DNA of 64,000 nucleotides from Rickettsia endosymbiont of Culicoides impunctatus. GTDB taxonomy: Bacteria > Pseudomonadota > Alphaproteobacteria > Rickettsiales > Rickettsiaceae. Below, piece by piece: positions 29,401 through 36,690 of the stretch. How positions within the stretch are numbered: position 1 is the first letter of the stretch; every line of letters starts with the position of its first letter. The stretch lies in assembly GCA_020410785.1 (NCBI GenBank), contig CP084574.1:1-64000 (forward strand). The letters are read 5' to 3'. The notes below the pieces were generated by a model that saw only the letters and a program-made list of their open reading frames with translations, was not told the DNA's origin and did not search any database. The translations under genes were made by a program, and so were the position numbers.

Positions 29401-32157
29401 CAATTTCTTAGAATATTCTAACGTTACTTCCAAAATTTCTTGTAATCTTCTGCGACATACATATTTAAATAAATCCTCCTCAGTTTGTAACACTGCAAGT
29501 ATGTTGGCTATTTTTATACTTACATCTATTTGTCTATCATCTTTATATATCTTAACTTTATCTCGTATAACAAGAGCAAGATATTGAGTTTTATGTCTTA
29601 ATAATGTGATAATCATATTCCTCCTATATGGTGAATCAGGAGGTTGTCGGATGGAAAAAAATACTTCTTTATCTTGCTTGTTCTTGATTATATTGATTTG
29701 ATTAATGAATAAGTTATCACTTTTGAATTCTTCATTTACTGCCTTTATTATAAATTCTATCTCATCTTGCTTTGTATAGTCAATTGATGAGAAGTTGGTG
29801 ACGTCGTCACTCGTCGCTCGCCTATTACTTATAGGCGTCGCTCCATCGCTTCTAGCCCCAAATTCTCCTGAATTGACTATAACTTCTTTAGATAGAACAA
29901 ATTCGTTATATTGTAATCGGATTTTTCTTGTCCATCCTTCTATTTTTTTATTTACTTCATTTATATTATCTATTTGATATAGGCTATCTTCTCGGATTAA
30001 AGTGCTTATGATTACTGAAATAAAACTATTGAGTTCATCCAGTGGTTCACCGTTTTCAAATGTATCATACCCACATAACGATATTCCTTTTACTAGCAAC
30101 TTTCTCTGAATCTCTATAAAACTACCTTTAAAACCTTTTGCTTTTTCTTCTTCTAATTCTTTGCCATATTTCTCCCTAAGTACTTTTTGTTCAAGCAATT
30201 TGTCTTTTTGCTCCGTAACATAGTTACGAATCCTATCTATATTTTTGATTTCTGCAGACTTCTCTATTGGATCTGTCTTCAGCAATCTTACGCAAACTCT
30301 TCTTTTATCAATATCAAATGAATAATAATCATCTTTATTACTCTTAGAATCCTCTATATCCTCTATTCTGTTTTTTAGAATAATTACTTCTTTGGCATTC
30401 TTAATGTACCAAATACAACTATCAATATTTTCTAACTCTTCCCTTAATAAAGAGTTATCTTGCATGGATAATTCTTTCTTTTGAGCTTCTAAAACTGATA
30501 ATTCTTGCTGTAATCTTTCTAAAGAAGCTTCTTCTATTTTTTCTTTTTTCTGACTTTCTTCTAATAATATTTGATAATAAATCTTCTCAGGATCCAATGG
30601 TTCATCATAATCTTGTTTATTTTGCTGAAATATCCATGATATTTTTTTTAATATGTATTCAATTCCTCCTGTCAATGTTGTTTTTTTCTTTATTAAATCC
30701 TTTATTTTACTTTCATGATTTTTCTTATTTATTTCTTGTTCTAATTTTAAAATTAATTGAGGAATTAATGAATCATTGCTATTCAAATCATCGTAATATT
30801 CTTTAAATACCTCATAAATGCACTTTATTATTACAGGCGTTTCCTTTTTTACTTTATCTTGGTAAGCATCATTTACTCTCTTAAATGTAGTGATTAAATA
30901 TCCTACTTGACATTCAAATAACGCTTTAAATTTTTCTTCTTTATACTCTGTTAATTCTTTTTGTGAAGTATCTTCTTCATTTGAGTTTTTATTCGCAAAG
31001 GACAGATCTTTCCTAAAAACAAAAAAATTGTCTATTTCTGTTATTCGTTTTGTTAATTTTGGTATTAGTATTTGATCACTTGCATCTTTTTGGGCGTTAA
31101 TCTTTGCTATTGTCCATTCTAGCTCTGTGATTTTATTCTGATGTTTGATTTGTGCTTTTTCTCTTTCCTGTCCACATTCTTCTGCAACATATTCAATAAT
31201 TCTCTTAAAAGCATTCTCGTGCTTTTCAGAATGTCCTCCTTTTATATTTAATTGCTTTATTAATTCTTCTTGCTGAGCTTTAGATCTCTTAAGTTTTTCT
31301 GAAGAAATTTCTTTCAGCTTCTCTAGTGTATTATCTATTAATGTCACAACCTTTAGGAAAAAATCACATGAGCCATTTATACCATCTATACAATCTCTAT
31401 GCTGATTATTTTTGGTATGAAGCCCAATCTTTAATTTATTTTTTAAGATTTTAGGCTTTATACTATCAAAAGACTCGTCACTCAAATCCACAGTTTTACT
31501 TTTACTTTTTAATTCTGTTATCTGATCCTTGTATTCCTTTATATCTTGTTTCCCTTGTTTGCTGTCTTTCTTTGCTTCCTCTAACAAATTTGCGTATAAA
31601 TCTTTTATCTCCTCAAAATCTTTTATCTCATTTTGTTCAATTGTTTTGGATATATCTTGACCTACACGATCCAACCTTTCTATTTCTTTAGTATTAAGAT
31701 ATAGGTTTTGTTCAAGGTAAGACTGTATCTTGCGTAATTTCTTATCCCCTCTATCAATTTTTTCTATTTCCTTGGCAATATCTCTTTCCTTAGACTCCAA
31801 TATTGCCTGATCATTTAATTTTGTTATTATATCAAGCTTCTTTTTTAAGTATGTTTTGTCAAAATAATGTACTAAAAATTTATAAAATTTCTTTTGATTG
31901 GTATTTTTTTTCTGTAATAACACTGCTTCGATTGACACAGTCTTACGAGTATCTAACAATTTTAGCAATTCTTGTTTTATAACTTCATGTGTTAAATCGA
32001 TTGGTGAATCATCATAGTTTGAGATAATCTCTTCAATAAACTTATCAATAGTCATCTTTGATTTTTTATGGGTATAGATTTCCTTCTGATCAATAACTAC
32101 ACAATCTGCACCAGCATTTAGGTAGTCATTTACATTTTGTTTATCTTGCTCCTCTGT
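23482..32157 (-). CDS. 3' part of a TGA-split giant coiled-coil / CE-protease protein
   Basis: This frame has a possible ATG restart at 32,055 (2,857 aa) but is open back to the TGA at 32,158-32,160. It is exactly in phase with the upstream 1,055-aa frame, so the two are best read as one ~3,947-aa gene. Residues are counted from the ATG at 32,055. The first ~1,300 are mostly charged coiled coil. A glycine-rich, collagen-like Gly-X-Y stretch lies at about 1,440-1,590 (motifs such as GDKGYDGYDGDHG and GKDGKDG). A hydrophobic helix sits near 1,645-1,668, then more coiled coil. The predicted clan-CE cysteine protease has His2476, a YIDPSN Asp, a Gln pair and Cys2530 in NCGPEVIENF. The TPR-like tail ends in GNIAQELYYM. 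The last ~450 residues closely match the end of the next gene, while the rest is unrelated. There is no convincing ribosome site before ATG 32,055. Confidence 0.85.
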   Translation of the reverse strand, partial: TEEQDKQNVNDYLNAGADCVVIDQKEIYTHKKSKMTIDKFIEEIISNYDDSPIDLTHEVIKQELLKLLDTRKTVSIEAVLLQKKNTNQKKFYKFLVHYFDKTYLKKKLDIITKLNDQAILESKERDIAKEIEKIDRGDKKLRKIQSYLEQNLYLNTKEIERLDRVGQDISKTIEQNEIKDFEEIKDLYANLLEEAKKDSKQGKQDIKEYKDQITELKSKSKTVDLSDESFDSIKPKILKNKLKIGLHTKNNQHRDCIDGINGSCDFFLKVVTLIDNTLEKLKEISSEKLKRSKAQQEELIKQLNIKGGHSEKHENAFKRIIEYVAEECGQEREKAQIKHQNKITELEWTIAKINAQKDASDQILIPKLTKRITEIDNFFVFRKDLSFANKNSNEEDTSQKELTEYKEEKFKALFECQVGYLITTFKRVNDAYQDKVKKETPVIIKCIYEVFKEYYDDLNSNDSLIPQLILKLEQEINKKNHESKIKDLIKKKTTLTGGIEYILKKISWIFQQNKQDYDEPLDPEKIYYQILLEESQKKEKIEEASLERLQQELSVLEAQKKELSMQDNSLLREELENIDSCIWYIKNAKEVIILKNRIEDIEDSKSNKDDYYSFDIDKRRVCVRLLKTDPIEKSAEIKNIDRIRNYVTEQKDKLLEQKVLREKYGKELEEEKAKGFKGSFIEIQRKLLVKGISLCGYDTFENGEPLDELNSFISVIISTLIREDSLYQIDNINEVNKKIEGWTRKIRLQYNEFVLSKEVIVNSGEFGARSDGATPISNRRATSDDVTNFSSIDYTKQDEIEFIIKAVNEEFKSDNLFINQINIIKNKQDKEVFFSIRQPPDSPYRRNMIITLLRHKTQYLALVIRDKVKIYKDDRQIDVSIKIANILAVLQTEEDLFKYVCRRRLQEILEVTLEYSKKLVEGYKREKGNLAKISSLKDFNALFCNMLELTDTADSQSFSLFAYLAYLEKLDNGIENDDPQEKIARLKIVKNLYDKALFRIIKAEQQRRQKDNVTQLQELREELYLKELIKDRQEELELLSQEIRNNEENIEKDQGLINSLLLKKEGAKDKYEETIEQLSNIVVGLKEKLQFAQEGIRELSNNEKENQQQIKELQKEIVRLEGELKKIEDEIKLKEEEKEALEIQIGQLENRRKELHNDLRRVNAEKERKEQEEAEKQKEIDVSNDIVKLIQNLKSILANSKLQSKKEEIKKSIYENSNLKTLLEKLRKELEKLLAENTINFWQLLVRDINYEQLKQYIDSDKKIAGSLSYELVNRLRAVIRDAVSIECEIVQELIKDKPIKKFKVLATNVNYKDIHDKIKGYVEKAINCAESTKGLSFSGDFLHSTEYGITAIKDIHNELRTLIERRIELHYKSEEVESKKNAKFADAAKVINDLKIDYKDVVSCYVDEIEIIASGNFILSDSPSYPGIDVTVNAVNMECIGKNLTLDTSGKDGTKFCHKASDGRVKRSNDNQPRGDKGYDGYDGDHGNHGGNIVIRIENTIKNLESLKSIKVNGGNGAEGQLGGNGDEGLKGKDGKDGQAEDTKGLGVGHTNIGFGSRGTAGGCGGSPGKTGRPGMGGKAGVIDIQHKAGKITIGEMNQGYDADNILDKSKPSGGQGGEPGLYGMDQVKDKDNFFVKTKTFYTVIDRADLIEKYPEFRDQIRAAENVTSTNDGVFTVLSIAAAFAALPVTLLLALTSFQVLYKEADNPIEYRDREHQNKRGQNNEEEAQLRDDYRTLQQNKRDVINIDSLHSKLSEKKIDEKEVSWITLYRENIYDLVVEQEKLVGDIEIYTQETSNIQYDMGNVEIEIETKRLKLDKVLGDIESLQNKDSSLSSKKIGKINQIITAITTAQNLRDKKGVLELDTIQTLAKSEKYSALREELYGNKQYLIRILDEYLETVRDRLKSNRRNLKYLNKDFASKQLDIRDLSKKLVYLQQERLSQIVTETEIDEEIEKEAETQHVEEIMHVIGWKDREIYLKAKYNNKKQINENSYITTENLFDLQNIPVNIAEIKFILDQSVKHYRAGVINYEKVKLIITELNKKNEQVSFTKNDFKEIVESYTKEIKRIRIDNNISTLSSIKRNLLLDYLKQISTRLKIDHLAHLSDDMTGQVFVLQMMKVIELSETQEDNIAQKLQVRFEGQSLLVNDRLKDDIDYLIDLIEDRKTFYLEKCAINFTQKFTPQTVYEKTMLTYNKQPNLKNLESVVSEFKMHQVQVLSQKKEEQFSKEYLQSVEGFISTIVENIRYHGTSVLNNIIKNNSSKKSTKHQEEYFQLIEVINNDITTIYNSLINKVSPSLKSISLTQVIEKIIKIIRLFNTAVKVLRDGARSKKEGNRVIKSLEVVTKKLIKYIDYPNNSCQEIEVLVNSYLELLSELTLDIESTEDINEKLEGTEERIISKTYDEVITDTSSKQIVEIKQNQTSSNSGLQGVGLRQTINISSINWYFSEYTLSAIEDILELRVNDLGLSNVSIARNSVFQEHYNNLQKMIDDLIDTKSSIVLAPMNLYNKHAVGIMGLKNQDNELRLYYIDPSNAAIPDKLKQIFIENGLQIEQLPAEQQKYGNCGPEVIENFMLYLAAERLSQEESINYHSGLLERQLVSKANNLIEVMDDHRNDQESVNDLYEIDAQEKIQLESEDVEERTDSSCSIESPVAISTIIEDTKLFKKDKSLNSNNNPIDDLAREQEAFTAYNQGNILSNEAWEAESDENDDRSVEAEQKFAKSLQLYKEAVKLSPTNITYRHALDTTIFKIEGNSLFSEGVELANISYELQEGANELAIDQDTYQKVLRHYQQSLEFYQAAQTSFHQGWYLSKDVRFKSCIEIVENSIGLTKGVIEEIRSQVDGELIQEPNDFTEADNYLVNAPIELFMQDDQPDLLNNYLVGNIAQELYYM
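29796..29866. repeat. GC-rich palindromic insert within the giant coding frame
   Basis: About 70 bp are conspicuously richer in G and C than the surrounding AT-rich gene. They contain the hairpin CGCCTAT, a 5-nt loop and ATAGGCG at 29,819-29,837, plus a nearly palindromic GTGACGTCGTCAC just before it. The segment is translated in frame as an ARSDGATPISNRRATSDD-like stretch. In-frame palindromic repeats are known from Rickettsia genomes; whether this belongs to a named family cannot be decided here. Confidence 0.5.
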
Positions 32158-35100
32158 TCAACTATCTAGATTTTTGACAATAATCACTCCATCAAGTTTT
32201 TTCTTTTCAACTAATTGTTCTTTAGTATCGGTTATGAGTTTATTAATTGGTTCTTGCTTCTGTGTGTATTTAGTATTTGTCTCTTCAACTTTTGTGTTAA
32301 ATACACTTACTTCGTTTCTTATAATCTTAATAGTCTTGTTTATATCAGTATTATGTTTTACTAAAACATGGTTTTCATAATTGTCGTGCTTACTTGTTAA
32401 TTCAGTAAAAATCTCTTGATCACTTGTAGAATCTATTTGTAATAATATTTTTATAATAATGTCTATTGCATCAAAATATTTGCAGACTTGACTATCTTTA
32501 TTAAAAACATCTTGACAATTCTTATGCCTCCTCTTTTTGTATAGTTGATTTACCGTTCCAATATCTTCCAAAAAATCTTCATTATTGTTAGTTGTTCCTT
32601 TGTATACAAGATCAAGCTTTTTATATACTTCCCGCTTTATTATCTCTACTCTATACTCATTCATCGCCTTAATTTCAGAGCCTTGTTGTTCTTCTATTTT
32701 CTTCAGTTCTTCACGGCAAGCTTGTATGGTATTTACTAATCCTATCGAACTTTGTCTTTCTAAGATAGATCTCGTTGCAATCAAATCATTTTTCTCTACA
32801 ATTAACTGCTCTATAGTGGCTAAACCTGCCTTTATTTCTACTTTTGTATTTTCTTGTTTAGACTCTAGATTCTTTTTGTTTGCTGCATTTGCTTCTAACT
32901 TTTTTAGTATGGTATTTTTTTCGGATTGTAACCTTTCTTGCTCTGTTATTTGCTTTTCTAGATAGCCAATGTTAGTAATAATTCTTTCATATTGACTATA
33001 TCTCCACCTTGCTTCAGACAAAGCAAGTAGTGTATTATATTCACTTTCTTTGTTTATTTTTGTTTCCAATTCATTAATTTCTTCTTTCTTATCTGCAATA
33101 TTATCTACAAAGTTACTAATTTCTTCTTTTTTCTTAATAATTTCTGCACTAATAAACTCCTGCTGTTCTATTGCTGTCTCTTTACATGTATTTAAAAATT
33201 CTTGTTGTACTTCATTATTTCTTTGACAATCAAGAATTTTTTTCTTTCTGTGAGCCACACTAAGTTTCATATTACTTTCGTTCAGTTCGTTTTCTTTTTT
33301 TATAATCTCTGTTCTAAGCTTGTCTCTCTCCTTTTCCTTTGTTTGTTGTCTTGTTTCACTTCTTGTAATTTGCTCTTGATACTTACCTTCTCTTTGCTTA
33401 ATTCTATTTTTTACATCTCTATACTCATTAAATACACGCTTACCAGCTATTATTAAATCATTTGCATGCTTTCCCTTACCTTCATCTGCAGAATGTGTAT
33501 AGCTCTTTAAATGATTAAATAATGCTTCTTTATTTAATTCTTCTATCCCTTGTTCAACTTGATATAATGCAAAATCAACTGTACTGTCAATAGCCGATCT
33601 ATAAAGGCAATGTCCTCTAGATGTATATAAAGGTAGGTCTGGTTTACAATCTACATGATTAACAAAACCAGTATCTGAATGACCTTTTTTTTGCCCACCA
33701 GCTTTTTCAAAAATATTATTCTTAAATAAACTTTTTTCTTCTTCTCTTACTGCAGCTTTTTCACTGTTTAATTCCTCAATTTCTGTTTTTAATTCTTCGA
33801 TTTCTGTAAGCAAACGACTCAAGATTTTATATTTTGCCTTTATGTCTGCTTCATCAGAAACATTATTTTTTTCTATCTCAGTAATGTTTCTCTGCTCTTC
33901 TTGTGCTAGATCTTTACACTCCTTGGTTTTGCTACTCAATTCAGCTAATTTATCATTCAGTTTTTGTACTATTATTGGCAATAAATCTAATTCCTCTTCT
34001 AAGGTAGGAATGTTATCTTCTCTTAAATTTACTATTTCCTGTTTTTTATTTGCTATATACTCTTCTTTAGATTTAACGCTTAAATATTCTTTATCTATTT
34101 GGGTAACTTCCTCTAGATCTTTTTCCTCATATCCTACTTCATACTTACAATATCTTATCCCAGTTTTAAGATTATCCTCCTCTGCCCTCTCCTTAGTTCT
34201 ACTCAACCCATCTCTGTATTCTTTGTTAGTTCTTAATTGTTGAGCTTTAAATAATCTTTTATATCTTTCTTCATCTTTCTCTGATATTTGATACTCTTGA
34301 CTAAAATCTCCTCTTATTTTTCTTATTTCATCTTGCTTCCTTCTAATTTCTCCCTCTATATATTTTGTCTTACTTAGCTCCTTTTCTATTTGTTTTTTTC
34401 TTATTACTAATACCTGATGTTTAATATCTCTTATTAATCCTCCAAAAAATTCCTTAGACCTTACCTTATTCAATTCAATATATTTTTGAGAATTTTTTAA
34501 TTGTCTTATATTTTCTATTTTAAAATTTTTAGATCGTATTAAATATATACATTCTCCAATAAATTGCTGTAGTTTTTCTTTATTATCATCTAAATCTATA
34601 ACATTTTGATCTTCTAAAGATTTTGACAATCGCGTATTTTCTAAAAAAGACTTATTTATAAAATTTACTACTTGTTCATCCCATTCTGCTTTATTTAGCT
34701 TATCTGAAAAATGTTTTAAATCTTGCAAAGACTTTATAAAACTATCAATTTGCTCCGAAAAAGAACTACCGTAATTAGGGGTCTGCTCACTTAATATATC
34801 GATTACCTTATCAATATATTTTATCTTTTCTTCTAAAAATTTTATCTGTAGACTATTACCTTCTACTACTAAATTAGCATCATCAAATTCACCTTTTTGT
34901 AACTTTTGAGTATACTCTTCTTCTTGATTTTTTAAATACAACTTCTTGAGTTCATATGTTAGTAAGAATTTTTCTCTTTTTGTTTCTTCATCATTTTTAT
35001 TGTAATACCTAGTTCCGAAGCTATCATGAAGGCTTAAAGTATTGTTATTTTGATTGTAAACATATTTTTTTTGGTTTGCACCATCTCCTATATGTAGTAC

Positions 35101-35325
35101 TAAATCTTGATATTTTGTATATTCTGCTGGTAATAAGCCAATCTTGCTGGCATAGTATAAGATAGGATTTTCTTTTAGATGTTCTTCGTTTTTAACATCA
35201 AATTCTAAATTTGAATTTGCACTATAATAAGGTGTCCCTTCTTTTTCTAATCTAGCAGGAGATACTTTTACTAAGGTACTTCCAATACTGCCATAATTAA
35301 TTTGACTTGCTAATTGCTTTTTCAT
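32158..35325 (-). CDS. 5' part of the TGA-split giant coiled-coil protein, 1,055 aa
   Basis: N-terminal part of the first gene in the giant cluster. Start ATG 35,325 is supported by AAGGA 8 nt upstream. The sequence is almost wholly charged heptad-type coiled coil from about 170 to 1,050, broken by a non-coil island near residues 550-640 that contains GHCLYRSAIDS with Cys573. That island faintly recalls an OTU-type cysteine site, but no matching histidine could be placed. The frame stops at TGA (32,158) directly after VKNLDS, and translation beyond the stop is open and in phase with the following 2,857-aa frame. A TGG-to-TGA change is the simplest explanation. Whether a truncated protein, readthrough product or no product is made is unknown. 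Confidence 0.8.
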   Translation of the reverse strand: MKKQLASQINYGSIGSTLVKVSPARLEKEGTPYYSANSNLEFDVKNEEHLKENPILYYASKIGLLPAEYTKYQDLVLHIGDGANQKKYVYNQNNNTLSLHDSFGTRYYNKNDEETKREKFLLTYELKKLYLKNQEEEYTQKLQKGEFDDANLVVEGNSLQIKFLEEKIKYIDKVIDILSEQTPNYGSSFSEQIDSFIKSLQDLKHFSDKLNKAEWDEQVVNFINKSFLENTRLSKSLEDQNVIDLDDNKEKLQQFIGECIYLIRSKNFKIENIRQLKNSQKYIELNKVRSKEFFGGLIRDIKHQVLVIRKKQIEKELSKTKYIEGEIRRKQDEIRKIRGDFSQEYQISEKDEERYKRLFKAQQLRTNKEYRDGLSRTKERAEEDNLKTGIRYCKYEVGYEEKDLEEVTQIDKEYLSVKSKEEYIANKKQEIVNLREDNIPTLEEELDLLPIIVQKLNDKLAELSSKTKECKDLAQEEQRNITEIEKNNVSDEADIKAKYKILSRLLTEIEELKTEIEELNSEKAAVREEEKSLFKNNIFEKAGGQKKGHSDTGFVNHVDCKPDLPLYTSRGHCLYRSAIDSTVDFALYQVEQGIEELNKEALFNHLKSYTHSADEGKGKHANDLIIAGKRVFNEYRDVKNRIKQREGKYQEQITRSETRQQTKEKERDKLRTEIIKKENELNESNMKLSVAHRKKKILDCQRNNEVQQEFLNTCKETAIEQQEFISAEIIKKKEEISNFVDNIADKKEEINELETKINKESEYNTLLALSEARWRYSQYERIITNIGYLEKQITEQERLQSEKNTILKKLEANAANKKNLESKQENTKVEIKAGLATIEQLIVEKNDLIATRSILERQSSIGLVNTIQACREELKKIEEQQGSEIKAMNEYRVEIIKREVYKKLDLVYKGTTNNNEDFLEDIGTVNQLYKKRRHKNCQDVFNKDSQVCKYFDAIDIIIKILLQIDSTSDQEIFTELTSKHDNYENHVLVKHNTDINKTIKIIRNEVSVFNTKVEETNTKYTQKQEPINKLITDTKEQLVEKKKLDGVIIVKNLDS

Positions 35326-35745
35326 TGGTATTATCCTTATTTTAAGTTCTGCAAAGTTTTGTACAAAGCTAGTGTCACATCCTTTCTAGGATCGTTGAAA
35401 GATAAAAAATTGCTCCAATTTCAAAAAAAAGAAAAAATCTTTTGTCCAAAAAATTATAAAAAAATTATCAACTCTGAGTTTTTTTACTCAGTACACGACA
35501 AAAAGATTAACAAGAAGAAAAATAGTGAATAACACGTAGTCAAAGCACTGTTACTTAGGTTATTGAAAACTTAAGAGGCAAGAGAATGATTACAGCGTTA
35601 TCACAATTAACAGGAGACTACTTTTTTAATAGTTTTGCAAGCATAAAATTAATAGTACAAATAATATTAGGTTTGTGTGATACCAATTGCAATAATTAAC
35701 GCAGTGGTATAAAATGGGTTTTTAACTGTAGAAGTCAAGATTTGA
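35326..35745. other. 420-bp region upstream of the giant cluster
   Basis: No convincing gene. It should hold the promoter for the minus-strand giant cluster. On that strand TTGTAC, 16 nt, TAAAAT lies just before the ribosome site, but it is so close to the ATG that it would give almost no leader. A 37-codon frame at 35,586-35,699 (+) is too short to support. A 6-bp hairpin is listed separately. Confidence 0.4.
35474..35491. terminator. Hairpin, possible weak terminator
   Basis: CTGAGT and ACTCAG form a perfect 6-bp stem around a run of six T. Read on the minus strand it is followed, after nine bases, by a T run. It could end transcription arriving from the truncated HTH gene before the giant cluster, but the stem is short. 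Confidence 0.3.
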
Positions 35746-35964
35746 GGGTCTATCAGAAAGATTGTGTAAGTATGATATCAGAATTAGTCCATCTTTGCCA
35801 AAAATTTCTGATGGATTGCTTTGTGACAAGAGTTCTGACACTACTTTTTCTACAGATGGATTTGTTGTTTTTGTTTTCTTCTTCATATTAACCTCGTGCA
35901 AGTGTTTTTTACTATTCTTATTTTTAATACTTTTTTCAACTTACACAATCTTTATGACAGACTC
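35746..35964. mobile_element. 219-bp deletion derivative of the IS256-family element
   Basis: Both ends match the complete element at 51,254-52,631. The left 58 bases carry the left inverted repeat and the right ~165 bases carry the end with the transposase start. The internal ~1.16 kb is missing. The junction falls in CCATCTTTG, a 9-bp string present at both positions in the full element (near 51,297 and 52,456), so the deletion is explained by recombination between these short direct repeats. It keeps both 26-bp ends and could be mobilised in trans. No target duplication was found. Confidence 0.9.
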
Positions 35965-35966
35965 AC

Positions 35967-36368
35967 CTAACATTTTTGTTTAGGGTTATCACCGATGAAA
36001 TTATCAAGTAAATCTCTACTAAATCCAATATTAAGACTTAATTTACTAGGCTTGATTTTTTGTTCTTGAATTTTTGTTTTTATAAAATTTCTTAGATTAT
36101 TAGCGACATCATCGATATTGACATCGGAGAATTGATATACTGTTTTAGTAGAAGGTAAATATTTTGTTCTACCAGTTACTTCATCTAAAGAGCATTGAAA
36201 ATAATTAGCTATTTTAATCAGAGAATTAAGTTCCGGATTATTTTTGATACCGTGTATTAAAGGAGTGATAGTAGAGTAAGGCATACCACTGTGTTCTACG
36301 AAGATATTACGTTTTAAGTGTTTGAATTTTCTTGCTAAAAAATTTTGAATTTTTTTTGTTGTGTACAA
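35967..36368 (-). pseudogene. Truncated double-HTH regulator
   Basis: The frame of 133 residues is similar to the complete double-HTH protein at 38,940-39,479. Shared blocks include an N-terminal HTH, IKIANYFQCSLDEVTGR (IKIANYFSCSIDEVVGR in the other) and the start of a second HTH (KIKPSKLSLNIGFSRDLLDNFI). The frame stops two bases from the IS256 derivative, after GDNPKQKC, in the middle of the second HTH, where the other copy continues for more than 50 residues. The most likely history is loss of the 3' end through the insertion. The first HTH domain could still fold. Confidence 0.75.
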
Positions 36369-36406
36369 ATATTGAAATTTAATTATTACTTTTCGATAGA
36401 TCTGTA

Positions 36407-36690
36407 CTACCCCTGCATTTGCTCTAAAGCAATATTTATTACCTTCTTGGCTTTAGCTAGATCAGCAATATTTCTATTACTGCTACTGATATCGATAATT
36501 TTCTGAAGGTAGCTCACTGCTTCCTGATACCGTGTCTTCTGTAATGGATTTAATGGCACAAGCGTCATGCTAAATGATTTAGCAAAACAACTAATAGATT
36601 CCGAATATTTGTTTAAATGAAAAAATGCTACTGCTTTGCAATGCAAAGGATATGAATACTCCACATCCATCTCTAATAATTGCTCTGCTA
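36407..36690 (-). pseudogene. 3' fragment of the frameshifted TPR gene
   Basis: Its 87 residues continue the TPR pattern (PLHCKAVAFFHLNKYSESISCFAKSF) of the 500-aa frame just upstream. Reading back in this frame gives AIAEQLLEMDVEYSYPL, a smooth continuation of the GKYQEA that ends the other frame. A one-base shift near 36,690-36,705 is therefore the likely cause of the split. An ATG at 36,670 exists, but independent translation is doubtful. Confidence 0.75.

Noticed and set aside
32158..32160. TGA as a sense (Trp) codon
   Set aside because: Other genes in the window use TGA as a normal stop, for example the 1,475-aa gene and the first Rpn gene, and Rickettsiales use the standard code.
33560..33640. 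OTU-like cysteine site (GHCLYRSAIDS) in the coiled-coil protein
   Set aside because: It resembles the OTU Cys region, but no downstream His with the usual aromatic context was found and the flanks are coiled coil.
32174..34243. Plus-strand hydrophobic frames antisense to the coiled-coil genes
   Set aside because: They are shadows produced by the Lys/Glu-rich codons of the minus strand and have no ribosome sites or family features.
35762..35983. 73-aa frame in the short IS256 derivative
   Set aside because: It is the antisense of the transposase start and is also present at the full element's end.
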